Source of the DNA: JBMNPT01 sp050943735
GTDB taxonomy: Bacteria > Bacillota > Clostridia > Oscillospirales > RGIG577
Assembly (NCBI GenBank): GCA_050943735.1
Contig: JBMNPT010000010.1
Location: forward strand, 14,891-78,890
Length of the DNA: 64,000 bases
Direction: 5' to 3'
This document shows positions 17,292-26,952 of the stretch, piece after piece. A model generated the notes under the pieces. The model was given only the letters and a program-made list of their open reading frames with translations, searched no databases and was not told where the DNA came from. Positions within the stretch are counted from its first letter, which is position 1. Every line of letters begins with the position of its first letter. The position numbers and the translations under genes are program-made.

Positions 17292-18782
17292 ATGAAAAAC
17301 AGAAGAAATTGGAGATGTATTGTAGGAGCGTCTGTGGCGACATCAATGCTGCTCACAGGATGTACAGCCCGGGGAACGCCCTCTACCAGCGATCTGTACA
17401 AAGGCATGCAGGGGACAGTGGACTGGCAGACAGAAGGACAGAACTTCCGGGACGGGTATAATCAATTTTCAGTGGAATTGCTGCAGCGGGCGGCGGCACC
17501 CGGACAAAATACCTTGCTTTCTCCTTTGTCGGTGGGGATGAATCTGAGTATGGTGGCTGCGGGAGCCAAAGGGCAGACCCGGGAGGAATTGCTGTCTCTG
17601 CTGGGGCTGGAAGAGGGATCTCCTCTGCTGGAATTGGGATTTGGCGCTTGGATGGCAGAGGTAGGACAGTTGCCTCATGGCCGGTTAGACGTGGCCAATT
17701 CCCTGTGGTATCGGGAGGGAGAGCCCTTTACCCTGAATCAGGAATACGCCGACCGCATGATCCGGCAATTTGGCGCCCAGATAGAAGGCGCAGATTTTTC
17801 TGATCCAGCATTGCCTGGAAAGATCAACCGTTGGGTATCGGACAGGACAGGCGGTATGATCGACAAGATGGTGGATGAAATTCCCGAAATAGCGGTTCTG
17901 TATCTGCTCAATGCCCTCTATTTCGAGGAGGATTGGAAAACGCCCTACCTGGCCCATCAGGTGGGAGAGGACTGGTTCTGGCGGGAGGATGGCACTGGGG
18001 TCCAGGCGGAATTCCTCTACGACAGCGGCAGCTTCCTCTATGTGGAAAATGAACGGGCACAGGGATTTGTCAGACCTTTTGCGGATGACCGGTTTGTCTT
18101 TTTGGCTTTGCTGCCCACAAGCACAGGGCCACTGCAGGACTATGTGGAAGGACTTACTGCCGAAGAACTCACACAATTGTGGGAGGGGCGGAAAGAGGGA
18201 AATGTGGTCACCCGAATTCCCACCTTCTCCTATGGGTATGAGGTGGAGCTGAAAGAGCCGCTGGAGGCATTGGGGGTGCACAGCGCTTTTGAGATGGAGG
18301 AGGCGGATCTCAGTGGGATGGGTTATTCTACAGATGGGGCGCTGTATCTCTCCAAGGTGAAGCACAAGACGTTCATCACGTTGGATGCCCAGGGAGTGCG
18401 TGCAGGGGCAGCTACCATGAGCGAGGTCAATTCGGGGGGCGCTATGCCTGAGCTGCAAATCGAGCTGGATAGACCTTTTGTATACGCCATTTGGGATACT
18501 CAGCTGGAAGTGCCTATTTTGCTGGGGACAGTGGCGGACCCCACCGGAGGAAAGGCTGGCGGGGAGTGGCTGGAAGGAGAAATTGTACAAAAGCCCCAGG
18601 ACGGACAACTGGTGCTGAAACTGGCTGAGCCAATTGAGGGAGTGGAACAGTTGGTGGCCCAGCGTGAGGAATCCTATTTCTGGCCGGGAGAAGTGCAGAA
18701 GGGAAGCCGGGTTCGGATTCTGTATCAGGGAGATCCGGCTGACGGAAAGGTGACGCTGCTGGGCTGTCAACTGCTGGAATAG
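17292..18782 (+). CDS. Serpin-family lipoprotein
   Basis: A 496-aa secreted protein. A basic N-terminus and hydrophobic stretch end in the lipobox LLTGC, so it is probably lipid-anchored outside the cell. Residues about 55-420 form a serpin fold (TLLSPLSVGMNLSMVAAGAKGQT, VANSLWY, LLNALYFEEDW and DRPFVYAIWD). The reactive-centre loop begins at the hinge GVRAGAATMSEVN. A ~75-residue tail after the serpin domain (from about 425) looks like a small beta domain. Serpins trap serine proteases as suicide substrates; gut bacterial serpins act on elastase-like enzymes. ATG 17292 is preferred to GTG 17283 on ribosome-site spacing. Confidence 0.88.
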   Translation: MKNRRNWRCIVGASVATSMLLTGCTARGTPSTSDLYKGMQGTVDWQTEGQNFRDGYNQFSVELLQRAAAPGQNTLLSPLSVGMNLSMVAAGAKGQTREELLSLLGLEEGSPLLELGFGAWMAEVGQLPHGRLDVANSLWYREGEPFTLNQEYADRMIRQFGAQIEGADFSDPALPGKINRWVSDRTGGMIDKMVDEIPEIAVLYLLNALYFEEDWKTPYLAHQVGEDWFWREDGTGVQAEFLYDSGSFLYVENERAQGFVRPFADDRFVFLALLPTSTGPLQDYVEGLTAEELTQLWEGRKEGNVVTRIPTFSYGYEVELKEPLEALGVHSAFEMEEADLSGMGYSTDGALYLSKVKHKTFITLDAQGVRAGAATMSEVNSGGAMPELQIELDRPFVYAIWDTQLEVPILLGTVADPTGGKAGGEWLEGEIVQKPQDGQLVLKLAEPIEGVEQLVAQREESYFWPGEVQKGSRVRILYQGDPADGKVTLLGCQLLE

Positions 18783-18806
18783 AAACACAAGAAACCAAAC
18801 TGGCAC

Positions 18807-18835
18807 TTGTAAATGGCCTCCGGATTCCGTATAAT
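18807..18835 (+). promoter_or_regulatory. Promoter of asnS
   Basis: TTGTAA (18807-18812), 17 bases, TATAAT (18830-18835), 33 bases before the start codon. The leader is too short for a T-box. Confidence 0.8.
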
Positions 18836-18867
18836 AGAGGGTATCAGGAAAATGGAGGTAAAAATCA

Positions 18868-20259
18868 ATGTTGGTATCGGTAAAACAGCTGTACACCCAC
18901 AGCGAGGAATACATCGGCAAAACGGTGACAGTGTGCGGATGGGTCCGCACCTCCCGGAATTCCAAGAATTTTGGCTTTATTGAGCTCAATGACGGCGGAT
19001 ATTTTTCCAATTTGCAGATTGTCATTGAAGAGGGCAAGCTGGCCAATTACAGCGAAATCGCCAAGCAGAACGTAGGAGCCGCACTGGTGGTGACCGGCGA
19101 GGTGGTGGCCACTCCCCAGGCCAAGCAGCCGCTGGAGATCCACGCCACCCAGATTGACGTGGAAGGCACTTCCACCCCTGACTATCCCCTGCAGAAAAAA
19201 CGTCATTCTCTGGAGTTTTTGCGTACCATCGCCCATCTGCGTAGCCGTACCAACACCTTTTCTGCTGTGTTCCGGGTGCGTAGTGTGGCCGCATACGCCA
19301 TCCATAAGTTTTTCCAGGAACGGGAATTTGTGTATGTACACACGCCGCTCATCACCGCCAGCGACTGTGAGGGCGCCGGGGAGATGTTCCGGGTGACCAC
19401 ACTGGATCTGGAAAATGTGCCCCGTACCGAAGATGGACAGGTAGATTACAAGCAGGACTTTTTCGGCAAGAGCGCCAATCTGACGGTGAGCGGTCAGCTG
19501 TCCGGGGAGACCTTTGCCATGGCTTTCCGCAACATCTATACCTTTGGCCCCACCTTCCGGGCAGAGAACTCCAACACTGCCCGCCATGCCGCGGAATTCT
19601 GGATGATTGAGCCGGAAATCGCCTTTGCCACTCTGGAGGACGATATGGATCTGGCCGAGGCCATGATCAAGTATGTCATCCGTTATGTGATGGACAACTG
19701 TCCCAAGGAGCTGGAATTCTTCAACAATTTTGTGGACAAGGGACTGCTGGAGCGTCTGCAGCATGTGGTAGATGCTGATTTTGCCCGGGTCACCTACACC
19801 CAGGCCATTGAGATGCTGGAACCCCACAAGGACGAGTTTGAGTACCCGGTGTACTGGGGCTGCGACCTGCAGACCGAGCACGAGCGGTACCTCACCGAGA
19901 CACTGCTGAAAAAGCCGGTGTTTGTCATTGATTACCCCAAGGAGATCAAAGCCTTTTACATGCGGCTCAACGACGACGGCAAGACGGTGTCTGCCGCCGA
20001 CCTGCTGGTGCCCGGTGTGGGTGAGATCATCGGGGGCAGCGCCAGAGAAGAGCGGTACGAAGTGCTGCAGCGCCGTATGGCGGAATGCGGCCTCAAGGAA
20101 GAGGACTACTGGTGGTACATGGACCTGCGGAAATTTGGTGGCACTCGTCACGCCGGATTTGGTCTGGGCTTTGAACGGCTCATTATGTACGTCACTGGCA
20201 TGGGCAACATCCGTGACGTGATCCCCTATCCCAGAACAGTGGGAAATGCAGAATTCTAA
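18868..20259 (+). CDS. asnS: Asparaginyl-tRNA synthetase
   Basis: A 463-aa class IIb synthetase. The N-terminal OB anticodon-binding fold (about 15-100: GKTVTVCGWVRTSRNSKN) is followed by motif 2 (TFRAENSNTARHAAEFWMIEPE) and motif 3 (GFGLGFERLIMYVTGM). Features that separate AsnRS from AspRS, such as the HTPLITASDCEGAGEMF region, are present. Monocistronic between its own promoter and terminator. Confidence 0.96.
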   Translation: MLVSVKQLYTHSEEYIGKTVTVCGWVRTSRNSKNFGFIELNDGGYFSNLQIVIEEGKLANYSEIAKQNVGAALVVTGEVVATPQAKQPLEIHATQIDVEGTSTPDYPLQKKRHSLEFLRTIAHLRSRTNTFSAVFRVRSVAAYAIHKFFQEREFVYVHTPLITASDCEGAGEMFRVTTLDLENVPRTEDGQVDYKQDFFGKSANLTVSGQLSGETFAMAFRNIYTFGPTFRAENSNTARHAAEFWMIEPEIAFATLEDDMDLAEAMIKYVIRYVMDNCPKELEFFNNFVDKGLLERLQHVVDADFARVTYTQAIEMLEPHKDEFEYPVYWGCDLQTEHERYLTETLLKKPVFVIDYPKEIKAFYMRLNDDGKTVSAADLLVPGVGEIIGGSAREERYEVLQRRMAECGLKEEDYWWYMDLRKFGGTRHAGFGLGFERLIMYVTGMGNIRDVIPYPRTVGNAEF

Positions 20260-20271
20260 TGGAAAACTTGC

Positions 20272-20300
20272 AAAAGCTGCCTTTGATAGGCAGCTTTTTT
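20272..20300 (+). terminator. Terminator after asnS
   Basis: AAAAGCTGCC, seven-base loop, GGCAGCTTTT followed by TT. Confidence 0.9.
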
Positions 20301-20409
20301 GCGTCCATTTGATGGGATTTGTGTCTGGCGGAGGGACAAAAACCGCCAGGGAGCGGAAAGAAAAGACCATGGATTGTGCAAAACCGCTAAATAATGCACA
20401 AATTGAAAT

Positions 20410-20449
20410 GCGGTATTCAGAAAATTGCAGATTTAAGCGAAAATACCGC
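20410..20449. repeat. Inverted repeat upstream of the aminotransferase gene
   Basis: GCGGTATT (20410-20417) and AATACCGC (20442-20449) are a perfect 8-bp inverted pair with 24 bases between. A TTGACT -35-like hexamer follows at 20452, with TATAGA at 20478 (spacing 20, not ideal). The pair could be an operator or leader stem. Confidence 0.4.
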
Positions 20450-20532
20450 TTTTGACTTGCAAAAATGAAGGAATTGCTATAGAATGTTGTATAGACCTAA
20501 GAGATGATTGACGATATGGAGGTATCTGAAAT

Positions 20533-21732
20533 ATGTGTAAACCATTATCCATCAAGGCTTCGGCAGTACAGCCTTCCGCCACGCTGTCCATTGACAGCAA
20601 GTTCAAGCAGATGAAGGCGGATGGTATGGACGTGGTGGGCTTTGGCGCTGGCGAGCCGGATTTTGACACGCCGCAGCACATCAAGGACGCGGCGGTAGAA
20701 GCGCTGAACAAGGGCTTTACCAAGTATACCCCCGCTTCTGGTATGCTGGAGCTGAAAAAGGCCATCTGCGAGAAGTTTGAACGGGACAATGGTCTGCACT
20801 ACGAGCCCAATCAGATTGTGGTGAGCAATGGTGCAAAGCACTCCCTGTTCAATGCGCTCAATGCTCTGTGCAACACCGGTGATGAGGTGATCATCCCCTC
20901 TCCCTTCTGGGTGAGCTATACTGAAATGATTTATATGGCAGATGCCATTCCGGTGCCGATTGAAACTACCGAGGCTGCAGAATTCAAAATCACTCCCTTG
21001 CAGCTGCAGGAAGCCATCACTCCCCGCACCAAGGTTTTGATGCTCAACAGCCCCTGTAATCCCACCGGTATGATCTACTCCGAAAAGGAACTGCGGGCCA
21101 TTGCAGACATCTGTGTGGAAAATGACATCTATGTGATTTCGGATGAAATTTATGAAAAGCTGATCTATGACGGCCAGTCTCACGTGAGCATTGCCAGCTT
21201 CAATGATCGCATCAAGGACTTGACCATTGTGATCAACGGCGTTTCCAAGTCCTATGCCATGACTGGGTGGAGAATTGGATATTCTGCCTCCAATCCCAGA
21301 ATCGCCAGAGTGATGAGCAATTTCCAGTCTCATGCGGCTTCCAACCCCAACTCCATTGCCCAGTATGCCACCATTGCGGCGCTGCGCGGTCCTCAGGATG
21401 AAGTGGAGAAAATGCGGGTGGCCTTTGGCAAACGGCGTGACTATATGGTGGAGCGGATGAACAGCATTGACAAGGTGCACTGCATCAAGCCTCATGGAGC
21501 GTTTTATGTGATGATGAATCTCTCCAAGCTCATCGGCACCAAGCTGTATGGTCACACCATTCACAACGCGGATGATTTCTGCCAGCTGTTTTTGGATAAG
21601 GCCGGCGTGGCACTGGTTCCGGGTACTTCTTTCCATGCGCCCCATCACTGCCGCTGGTCCTATGCCACTAGCCGTAAGAACATCGAAGAGGGGCTGACTC
21701 GCCTGGAAAAGTTCCTCAACGAAGAATATTAA
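20533..21732 (+). CDS. Class I aminotransferase (aspartate aminotransferase type)
   Basis: A 399-aa PLP enzyme. Seen: the N-terminal ASAVQPSATLSIDSK, GEPDFDTP, the NSPCNPTGMIYS PLP-phosphate/substrate region, SDEIYEKLIYDG and the PLP-lysine motif GVSKSYAMTGWRIGY. This pattern fits the Ib subgroup of aspartate aminotransferases; exact substrate preference cannot be read. GGAGGT lies nine bases before the ATG. Monocistronic, ended by a strong terminator. Confidence 0.9.
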   Translation: MCKPLSIKASAVQPSATLSIDSKFKQMKADGMDVVGFGAGEPDFDTPQHIKDAAVEALNKGFTKYTPASGMLELKKAICEKFERDNGLHYEPNQIVVSNGAKHSLFNALNALCNTGDEVIIPSPFWVSYTEMIYMADAIPVPIETTEAAEFKITPLQLQEAITPRTKVLMLNSPCNPTGMIYSEKELRAIADICVENDIYVISDEIYEKLIYDGQSHVSIASFNDRIKDLTIVINGVSKSYAMTGWRIGYSASNPRIARVMSNFQSHAASNPNSIAQYATIAALRGPQDEVEKMRVAFGKRRDYMVERMNSIDKVHCIKPHGAFYVMMNLSKLIGTKLYGHTIHNADDFCQLFLDKAGVALVPGTSFHAPHHCRWSYATSRKNIEEGLTRLEKFLNEEY

Positions 21733-21753
21733 AATACGGTCAAACTGCCATAG

Positions 21754-21781
21754 AAAACGAGGGCTTCGGCCCTCGTTTTTG
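21754..21781 (+). terminator. Terminator after the aminotransferase gene
   Basis: AAAACGAGGGC, UUCG-type tetraloop, GCCCTCGTTTTT. Confidence 0.92.
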
Positions 21782-21814
21782 TTTGCCCACAAAGGGGTCA
21801 AAAGCCTTTTTTGG

Positions 21815-21843
21815 TTGCTTTTTCGCCATAATGTTGGTAAAAT
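21815..21843 (+). promoter_or_regulatory. Promoter of purB
   Basis: TTGCTT (21815-21820), 17 bases, TAAAAT (21838-21843), 50 bases before purB. Confidence 0.55.
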
Positions 21844-21892
21844 AAAATGTAACCCTTTTGCAGTGTAAAAACCATGACAAAGGATGGATTGT

Positions 21893-23323
21893 ATGAAAAA
21901 TACTTATGAAACCCCGTTTAATTCCCGGTATGCCAGCAAGGAGATGCAGTACATCTTCTCTCCGGATAAGAAATTCAAGACCTGGCGTCGGCTGTGGATT
22001 GCCCTGGCCAGAGCGGAAAAGCAGCAGGGTCTGCCCATTACTCAGGAGCAGATCGACGAGCTGGAAGCCCATAAGGATGACATCAATTATGAAGTGGCCA
22101 TCCAGCGGGAAAAGCAGGTGCGGCACGATGTGATGAGTCATGTATACGCCTATGGACAGCAGTGTCCTAAGGCAAAGCCCATCATTCATCTGGGAGCCAC
22201 CTCCTGCTATGTAGGTGACAATACCGATATCATCATCATGCGGGAAGGGCTGGAGCTCATCCGGGATAAAGTGGTCAATGTGATTGCAAATTTGGCCCGG
22301 TTTGCGGAACAATATAAAAGCATGCCCACCATGTCCTTTACTCATTTCCAGCCGGCGCAGCTCTCTACAGTGGGCAAGCGCGCCACATTGTGGATGAATG
22401 AACTGTGCATGGATCTGGAGGAGATTGAATACCGCATTGGTACCATGGCTCTGCTGGGTTCCAAGGGAACCACCGGAACCCAGGCCAGCTTTTTGGAGTT
22501 GTTTGAAGGGGACCATGACAAGTGTAAGGCCGCTGAAATGGCCATTGCCAAAGAGATGGGATTTGACAAGGTCGTGCCTGTTTCGGGACAGACCTACTCC
22601 CGTAAAGTGGACAGCTATGTGCTCAATACCCTTTCGGGTGTGGCGCAGAGCGCCTACAAATTCAGCAACGATCTGCGCCTGCTGCAGAGCATGCAGGAGG
22701 TGGAGGAGCCGTTTGAAAAGGATCAGATCGGATCTTCCGCCATGCCCTACAAGCGCAATCCTATGCGCAGCGAGCGGATGGGTTCGCTGGCCCGGTATGT
22801 CATTGTGGACGCCCTCAATCCGGCCATTACGGCTTCTACTCAGTGGTTTGAGCGGACACTGGACGACAGTGCCAACAAGCGGATTGCCGTAGCGGAGGCA
22901 TTTCTGGCAGTGGACGCCATTTTGGAAATCTACCTGAATGTGACCAGTGGGCTGGTGGTGTATCCCAAGGTGATTGAAAAGCGCATTATGGCCAATTTGC
23001 CCTTCATGGCCACTGAGAACATCATGATGGATGCGGTGAAGCGCGGCGGCGACCGTCAGGAACTGCATGAAAAAATCCGTGTCTATTCTCAGGAAGCATC
23101 CACGCAGGTGAAGATGTACGGTGCAGAGAATGATCTCATTGACCGCATCTGTGCAGACCCTGCGTTTGGGCTGACCAAGGAAGAGGCCATGAAGATTTTG
23201 GATCCCGTCAATTTCATCGGTCGTTCCAAGGAACAGGTGGAAGAATTCCTGGCAGGTACGGTGGCGCCCATTTTGGAACGGTACCGGGATCGGCTGGGCA
23301 TGGAGGCTGTGCTGAGCGTGTAA
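21893..23323 (+). CDS. purB: Adenylosuccinate lyase
   Basis: A 476-aa fumarase/aspartase-superfamily enzyme acting twice in purine synthesis (SAICAR and adenylosuccinate cleavage). The signature loop GSSAMPYKRNPMRSER is present, along with the catalytic-His region (HLGATSCYVGDN and THFQPAQ). ATG 21893 is preferred to 21884 because the AAAGGA site lies eight bases upstream. No other purine genes are adjacent. Confidence 0.95.
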   Translation: MKNTYETPFNSRYASKEMQYIFSPDKKFKTWRRLWIALARAEKQQGLPITQEQIDELEAHKDDINYEVAIQREKQVRHDVMSHVYAYGQQCPKAKPIIHLGATSCYVGDNTDIIIMREGLELIRDKVVNVIANLARFAEQYKSMPTMSFTHFQPAQLSTVGKRATLWMNELCMDLEEIEYRIGTMALLGSKGTTGTQASFLELFEGDHDKCKAAEMAIAKEMGFDKVVPVSGQTYSRKVDSYVLNTLSGVAQSAYKFSNDLRLLQSMQEVEEPFEKDQIGSSAMPYKRNPMRSERMGSLARYVIVDALNPAITASTQWFERTLDDSANKRIAVAEAFLAVDAILEIYLNVTSGLVVYPKVIEKRIMANLPFMATENIMMDAVKRGGDRQELHEKIRVYSQEASTQVKMYGAENDLIDRICADPAFGLTKEEAMKILDPVNFIGRSKEQVEEFLAGTVAPILERYRDRLGMEAVLSV

Positions 23324-23386
23324 CCGGCATTTTCCCTTCAGCGGAGGCTGGAGGGTGTATCATACAATGAGGAGGAACATCATACC

Positions 23387-25582
23387 ATGAGTAAAAAGGG
23401 AATGGGCAAGGGAAAAAGCATCCTGGCCCTGCTGTTGTCAGTGGCGGTGATTGCCGTACTGGCATATACCGCGGCGTTTGGCCTGCGGGTGGGGGATTAT
23501 CTGTTCCCCAGTGTACTGGATGAGGAATACGGTATCCGTCAGGGCCTGGATTTGGTGGGCGGTTCGTCCATCACCTATGAGGCCCAGGTGGAGGGAGACA
23601 TTGACCCCGTCACATTGGATGAGAGCATGAACAACGTGGTGGCGTTGCTGCGGGAACGTCTGGATAAGCTGGGGTATGCGGAAGCCACCATTGTGCGCAG
23701 CGGCGACCGGCGGGTGACCATCGAAATTCCCTCGGTGTCCGATCCGGAACAGGCAGTCCAGGAAATTGGTTCTACCGCCAAGGTGACCTTCATTGACGGA
23801 GACGGCAATGAGTTTATGGACGGTACCATGATTGCCGATGCCCGGGGAGCCTATGGAGATCCCAATAACACCGGCAGCACTCAGTGGTACATCGCGGTGG
23901 AACTCACCGACGAAGGCGCAAAATTGTTTGGGGAAACTACGCAGAAGTACCTGAATGAAGAGGGAAAAAATCACATTGCCATCAAGATGGACGACCAGAC
24001 CCTGCTGGACGCCAATTTTGATACGGTGCTGAATACCAAAAACATTGTTATTACCGGCAACTATGATGAAGAGAGCGCCAAGAGTACCGGTGCGCTGATT
24101 GCGGCGGGTGCGCTGCCCTTTGAACTGAAGGATGTGGAACTGCGCAGTGTGGGTGCCACATTGGGCGACCGTTCGCTGGAAACCTGTCTGCAGGCCGGCG
24201 GGATTGGTCTGCTTTTGGTGATGCTGTTCATGATTGTGATGTACCGGCTGCCCGGTTTGCTCACCAGCATTACGCTGGTGGGATATGTGGCGGTTGTGGG
24301 GCTGATCCTCTCCGCCGCCAAGGTCAATTTGTCCCTCCCTGGTATTGCGGGTATCATTTTGTCCATCGGTATGGCTGTGGACGCCAATGTGGTGATTTTT
24401 GAGCGTATCAAAGAGGAACTGCACGCCGGCAAATCTTTGAAGGGTTCGGTTCAGGCAGGCTTCTCCCGGGCATTTTCCGCCATTTTGGACGCCAACATCA
24501 CCACCATCATTGCCTCCGCGGTGCTGTATCAATTTGGTACCGGTCCCATTAAGGGCTTTGCTGTTACCCTGTTTACCGGTATTGTGGTATCCATGTTCAC
24601 CGCCATTATAGTGACTCGGTTTATGCTGAACATTGTGGTGGGACTGAATATTAAAAACCCCGCGCTGTATTGCGCGCCCAAGCGGGAGGAAAAACCCAAG
24701 CCCTTCCACTTTGTGCAGAAGAGAAAGATTTTTGCCATCATTTCCGCTGTGGTGATTGCCTGCGGCGTGGTGAGCATGGCAGTACGTGGCTTCAATCTGG
24801 GCATCGACTTTGCGGGTGGTACCACCATGCAAGTCAATCTGCATACCGACATGTCCAGTGATGTACAAAATCGAATCAACTCCGCAGTGGAAAGCGCCAT
24901 TGGAGAAAAGGCCAACGCCATCCAGAGCACTGGAGAAGGTCAAGAAGCCATCATCAAGACCCGGGAGCTGACCACCGAAGAACGTGACGCGGTCTTTGCT
25001 GCTCTGCAGGAGGAATTCCAGCTGCAGGACAGTGACCGTCTGAGCACCGATAACGTGACCGCTACGGTGGGTAAGGATTTGCAGCGCAGCGCTTTCCTGG
25101 CCAGTGCGCTGGCGGTTGTACTGATGCTGGTGTATATCGCCATCCGGTTTGAGCTGCTCACTGCAATTTCTGCCGTATCCTGTCTGGTGCATGACGTACT
25201 GGTGGTGCTGTCCTTCTACAGCATTTTCGGGTTCACCATGAATACCACCTTTATCGCAGCAATCCTCACCATTTTGGGCTATTCCATCAATGCCACCATT
25301 GTGGTCTTTGACCGGGTGCGTGAGAATAAAAAACTCTACAGCAAAGAGGCCTTTGCCGATGTGATTGACAAGAGCATCTGGCAGACCATGGGCCGTTCCA
25401 TCAATACCTCGCTTACCACACTTTTGGTGATCGTGGTGCTGTTTGTGGTGGGCGTTCCCTCCATTCGGGAATTCGCACTGCCCATCATCATCGGTATTTG
25501 TGCTGGCGCCTATTCTTCTGTATTCCTGGCGGGCAATGCCTGGAATCTGCTGGAAGAACGCAGTGCCAAAAAGAAAAAATAA
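23387..25582 (+). CDS. secDF: Fused protein-export protein SecDF
   Basis: A 731-aa fusion of SecD and SecF with twelve predicted membrane helices, using the proton-motive force to complete Sec export. SecD half (about 1-430): RQGLDLVGGSSITYEAQ, a P1 periplasmic domain, then the helix block with GIILSIGMAVDANVVIFERIKEE. SecF half (from about 440): GFNLGIDFAGGTTMQ and GYSINATIVVFDRVREN. B. subtilis also has a single fused SecDF. A GAGGAGGAAC site precedes the ATG. Confidence 0.96.
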   Translation: MSKKGMGKGKSILALLLSVAVIAVLAYTAAFGLRVGDYLFPSVLDEEYGIRQGLDLVGGSSITYEAQVEGDIDPVTLDESMNNVVALLRERLDKLGYAEATIVRSGDRRVTIEIPSVSDPEQAVQEIGSTAKVTFIDGDGNEFMDGTMIADARGAYGDPNNTGSTQWYIAVELTDEGAKLFGETTQKYLNEEGKNHIAIKMDDQTLLDANFDTVLNTKNIVITGNYDEESAKSTGALIAAGALPFELKDVELRSVGATLGDRSLETCLQAGGIGLLLVMLFMIVMYRLPGLLTSITLVGYVAVVGLILSAAKVNLSLPGIAGIILSIGMAVDANVVIFERIKEELHAGKSLKGSVQAGFSRAFSAILDANITTIIASAVLYQFGTGPIKGFAVTLFTGIVVSMFTAIIVTRFMLNIVVGLNIKNPALYCAPKREEKPKPFHFVQKRKIFAIISAVVIACGVVSMAVRGFNLGIDFAGGTTMQVNLHTDMSSDVQNRINSAVESAIGEKANAIQSTGEGQEAIIKTRELTTEERDAVFAALQEEFQLQDSDRLSTDNVTATVGKDLQRSAFLASALAVVLMLVYIAIRFELLTAISAVSCLVHDVLVVLSFYSIFGFTMNTTFIAAILTILGYSINATIVVFDRVRENKKLYSKEAFADVIDKSIWQTMGRSINTSLTTLLVIVVLFVVGVPSIREFALPIIIGICAGAYSSVFLAGNAWNLLEERSAKKKK

Positions 25583-25589
25583 TGGGAAG

Positions 25590-25615
25590 GGGGCCGGTTG
25601 TACCGGCCCCTTTTT
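25590..25615 (+). terminator. Terminator after secDF
   Basis: GGGGCCGGT, loop TGT, ACCGGCCCC, TTTTT. The following gene starts only 25 bases later, so it depends on read-through or a promoter I cannot see. Confidence 0.88.
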
Positions 25616-25639
25616 GGCTTCTTGAGAGGAGGAGTTCTT

Positions 25640-26428
25640 TTGGAAATCGGAGTATCTACTGCCTGTTTTTATCCCGCTCTGACGGAAGAAACACTGCCTG
25701 TGATTGCCAGATTGGGGGTGCGGCTGGTAGAGGTGTTTCTCAATGCGCCCAGTGAAGCGGATGAAACTTTTTGCCAGGCTTTGAAATTCCGCGCGGATCA
25801 ATTGGGTCTAGAAATTCGTTCGGTACACACTTTTAGCGGGGCTTATGAATATGTGAATTTGTTTTCTCAGTATCCCCGGCGGCGGGAGTGTGCGTTGATG
25901 GAGTACCGGCATATGGCCCGGGCTGCCCGGATTTTGGGTGCCCGGTATATCACCTTTCATGGGGACCGGAAAAATCAGCCCCAGCCTGCTTCCATGGAGA
26001 TGTACTGTGATTCTGTCAAACGTGTGATGGATTTGTGCAGGGAACAGGGCGTGGAATTGACCCAGGAAAACGTAAGTTGGTGCCGCAGCAGCGAACTGGA
26101 ATTTTTGCGGGAACTAGACCGGCAGTTGGGGCCCTGTGGCCTGCGGTATACGCTGGATGTGAAACAGGCCAGAAGAGCCGGACACAGCTGGGAGGAATAC
26201 GCTGACATTATGGGAAAACGACTGGCTAACCTGCATCTTTCGGATGCCAGGCAGGGTGTAAGCTGCCTGGTTCCCGGGATGGGAACGGTAGATTTTACCC
26301 GGCTGGCAAAATGGCTGCATCAGATTCAATATCAGGGGGATGCGCTGGTGGAGGTATACCGGGATAATTTTACAACCGAGGAACAATTTGTGCAAGGAGT
26401 AGAATTTTTGCGTATAAATATGCAATAA
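25640..26428 (+). CDS. Sugar phosphate isomerase/epimerase-like TIM-barrel protein
   Basis: A 262-aa xylose-isomerase-like/AP-endonuclease-2 fold protein. Metal-site motifs are visible: ITFHGDR (His), ENVSW (Glu), TLDVKQARRAGH (Asp/His), NLHLSDA (His, Asp) and VEVY (Glu). The substrate is unknown. The start is a TTG at 25640, seven bases after GAGGAGG; the protein then begins EIGVSTACF as in relatives, and no in-frame ATG is suitably placed. Confidence 0.85.
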   Translation: MEIGVSTACFYPALTEETLPVIARLGVRLVEVFLNAPSEADETFCQALKFRADQLGLEIRSVHTFSGAYEYVNLFSQYPRRRECALMEYRHMARAARILGARYITFHGDRKNQPQPASMEMYCDSVKRVMDLCREQGVELTQENVSWCRSSELEFLRELDRQLGPCGLRYTLDVKQARRAGHSWEEYADIMGKRLANLHLSDARQGVSCLVPGMGTVDFTRLAKWLHQIQYQGDALVEVYRDNFTTEEQFVQGVEFLRINMQ

Positions 26429-26615
26429 GCGATTTTTTATGAGAAAATGTCGACAAAATATTCAGTAATCGAGAAAAAACTGCATAAAATGTGAAAAATC
26501 AGGCGAAAGTCTGCGATGGGTAGCTGTGGAAATGGCTGCCCATATATTGTATAATGGCCATGTCGACGCACAGTATGCTGTATCCAGCTGGACAGCAAAA
26601 GGGGGGGTAAAAAGT

Positions 26616-26915
26616 ATGGATCACAGACGGAGGTGCAGACGGATGACAGTGGTCTATCGGGACCGGGAGGGCAGCAGGCGGGAGTTGAAGTTGCGGTATC
26701 ATTTGCTCTGCCGGGAAACATGGCTTGCGGGCACAGCCTATGGGGTAGAGGTGTGCTCTTCCATGACTAGGGAAAACGGAATTGTACGGGATCGGGCGGA
26801 AGTCTTTCCATTGCCTTTGGACAAAGAGGAAACCATGCGGCTGCTGAATTGTTTGGCGGAGGGGACCGTCACACCGGTGACGCTGCAGGATGTGGTACGG
26901 GATTTGATTGGCTGA
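26616..26915 (+). CDS. Small DUF6514-like protein
   Basis: A 99-aa protein. The central pattern KLRYHLLCRET...YGVEV and the C-terminal TVTPVTLQDVVRDLIG resemble, from memory, the DUF6514 family common in Oscillospiraceae, of unknown function. The start at ATG 26616 follows a G-run (26601-26607); ATG 26643 is an alternative. A TATAAT lies at 26550-26555, with TGTCGAC motifs on both sides (26448 and 26561). Confidence 0.6.
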   Translation: MDHRRRCRRMTVVYRDREGSRRELKLRYHLLCRETWLAGTAYGVEVCSSMTRENGIVRDRAEVFPLPLDKEETMRLLNCLAEGTVTPVTLQDVVRDLIG

Positions 26916-26952
26916 ACCAGAGGATTTTTGAAACGATTCCTTTTTGTGGAGG

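Noticed and set aside
18783..18867. T-box leader before asnS
   Set aside because: Only about 30 bases lie between the promoter and the start codon; no room for the structure.
23368..23375. CATACAAT before secDF as a sigma-E -10
   Set aside because: Matches the -10 consensus, but no -35 is present and secDF is a housekeeping gene.
23438..25801. 787-codon open frame on the minus strand
   Set aside because: Antisense shadow of secDF. It has a His/Gln/Gly-rich, low-information translation and no ribosome site.
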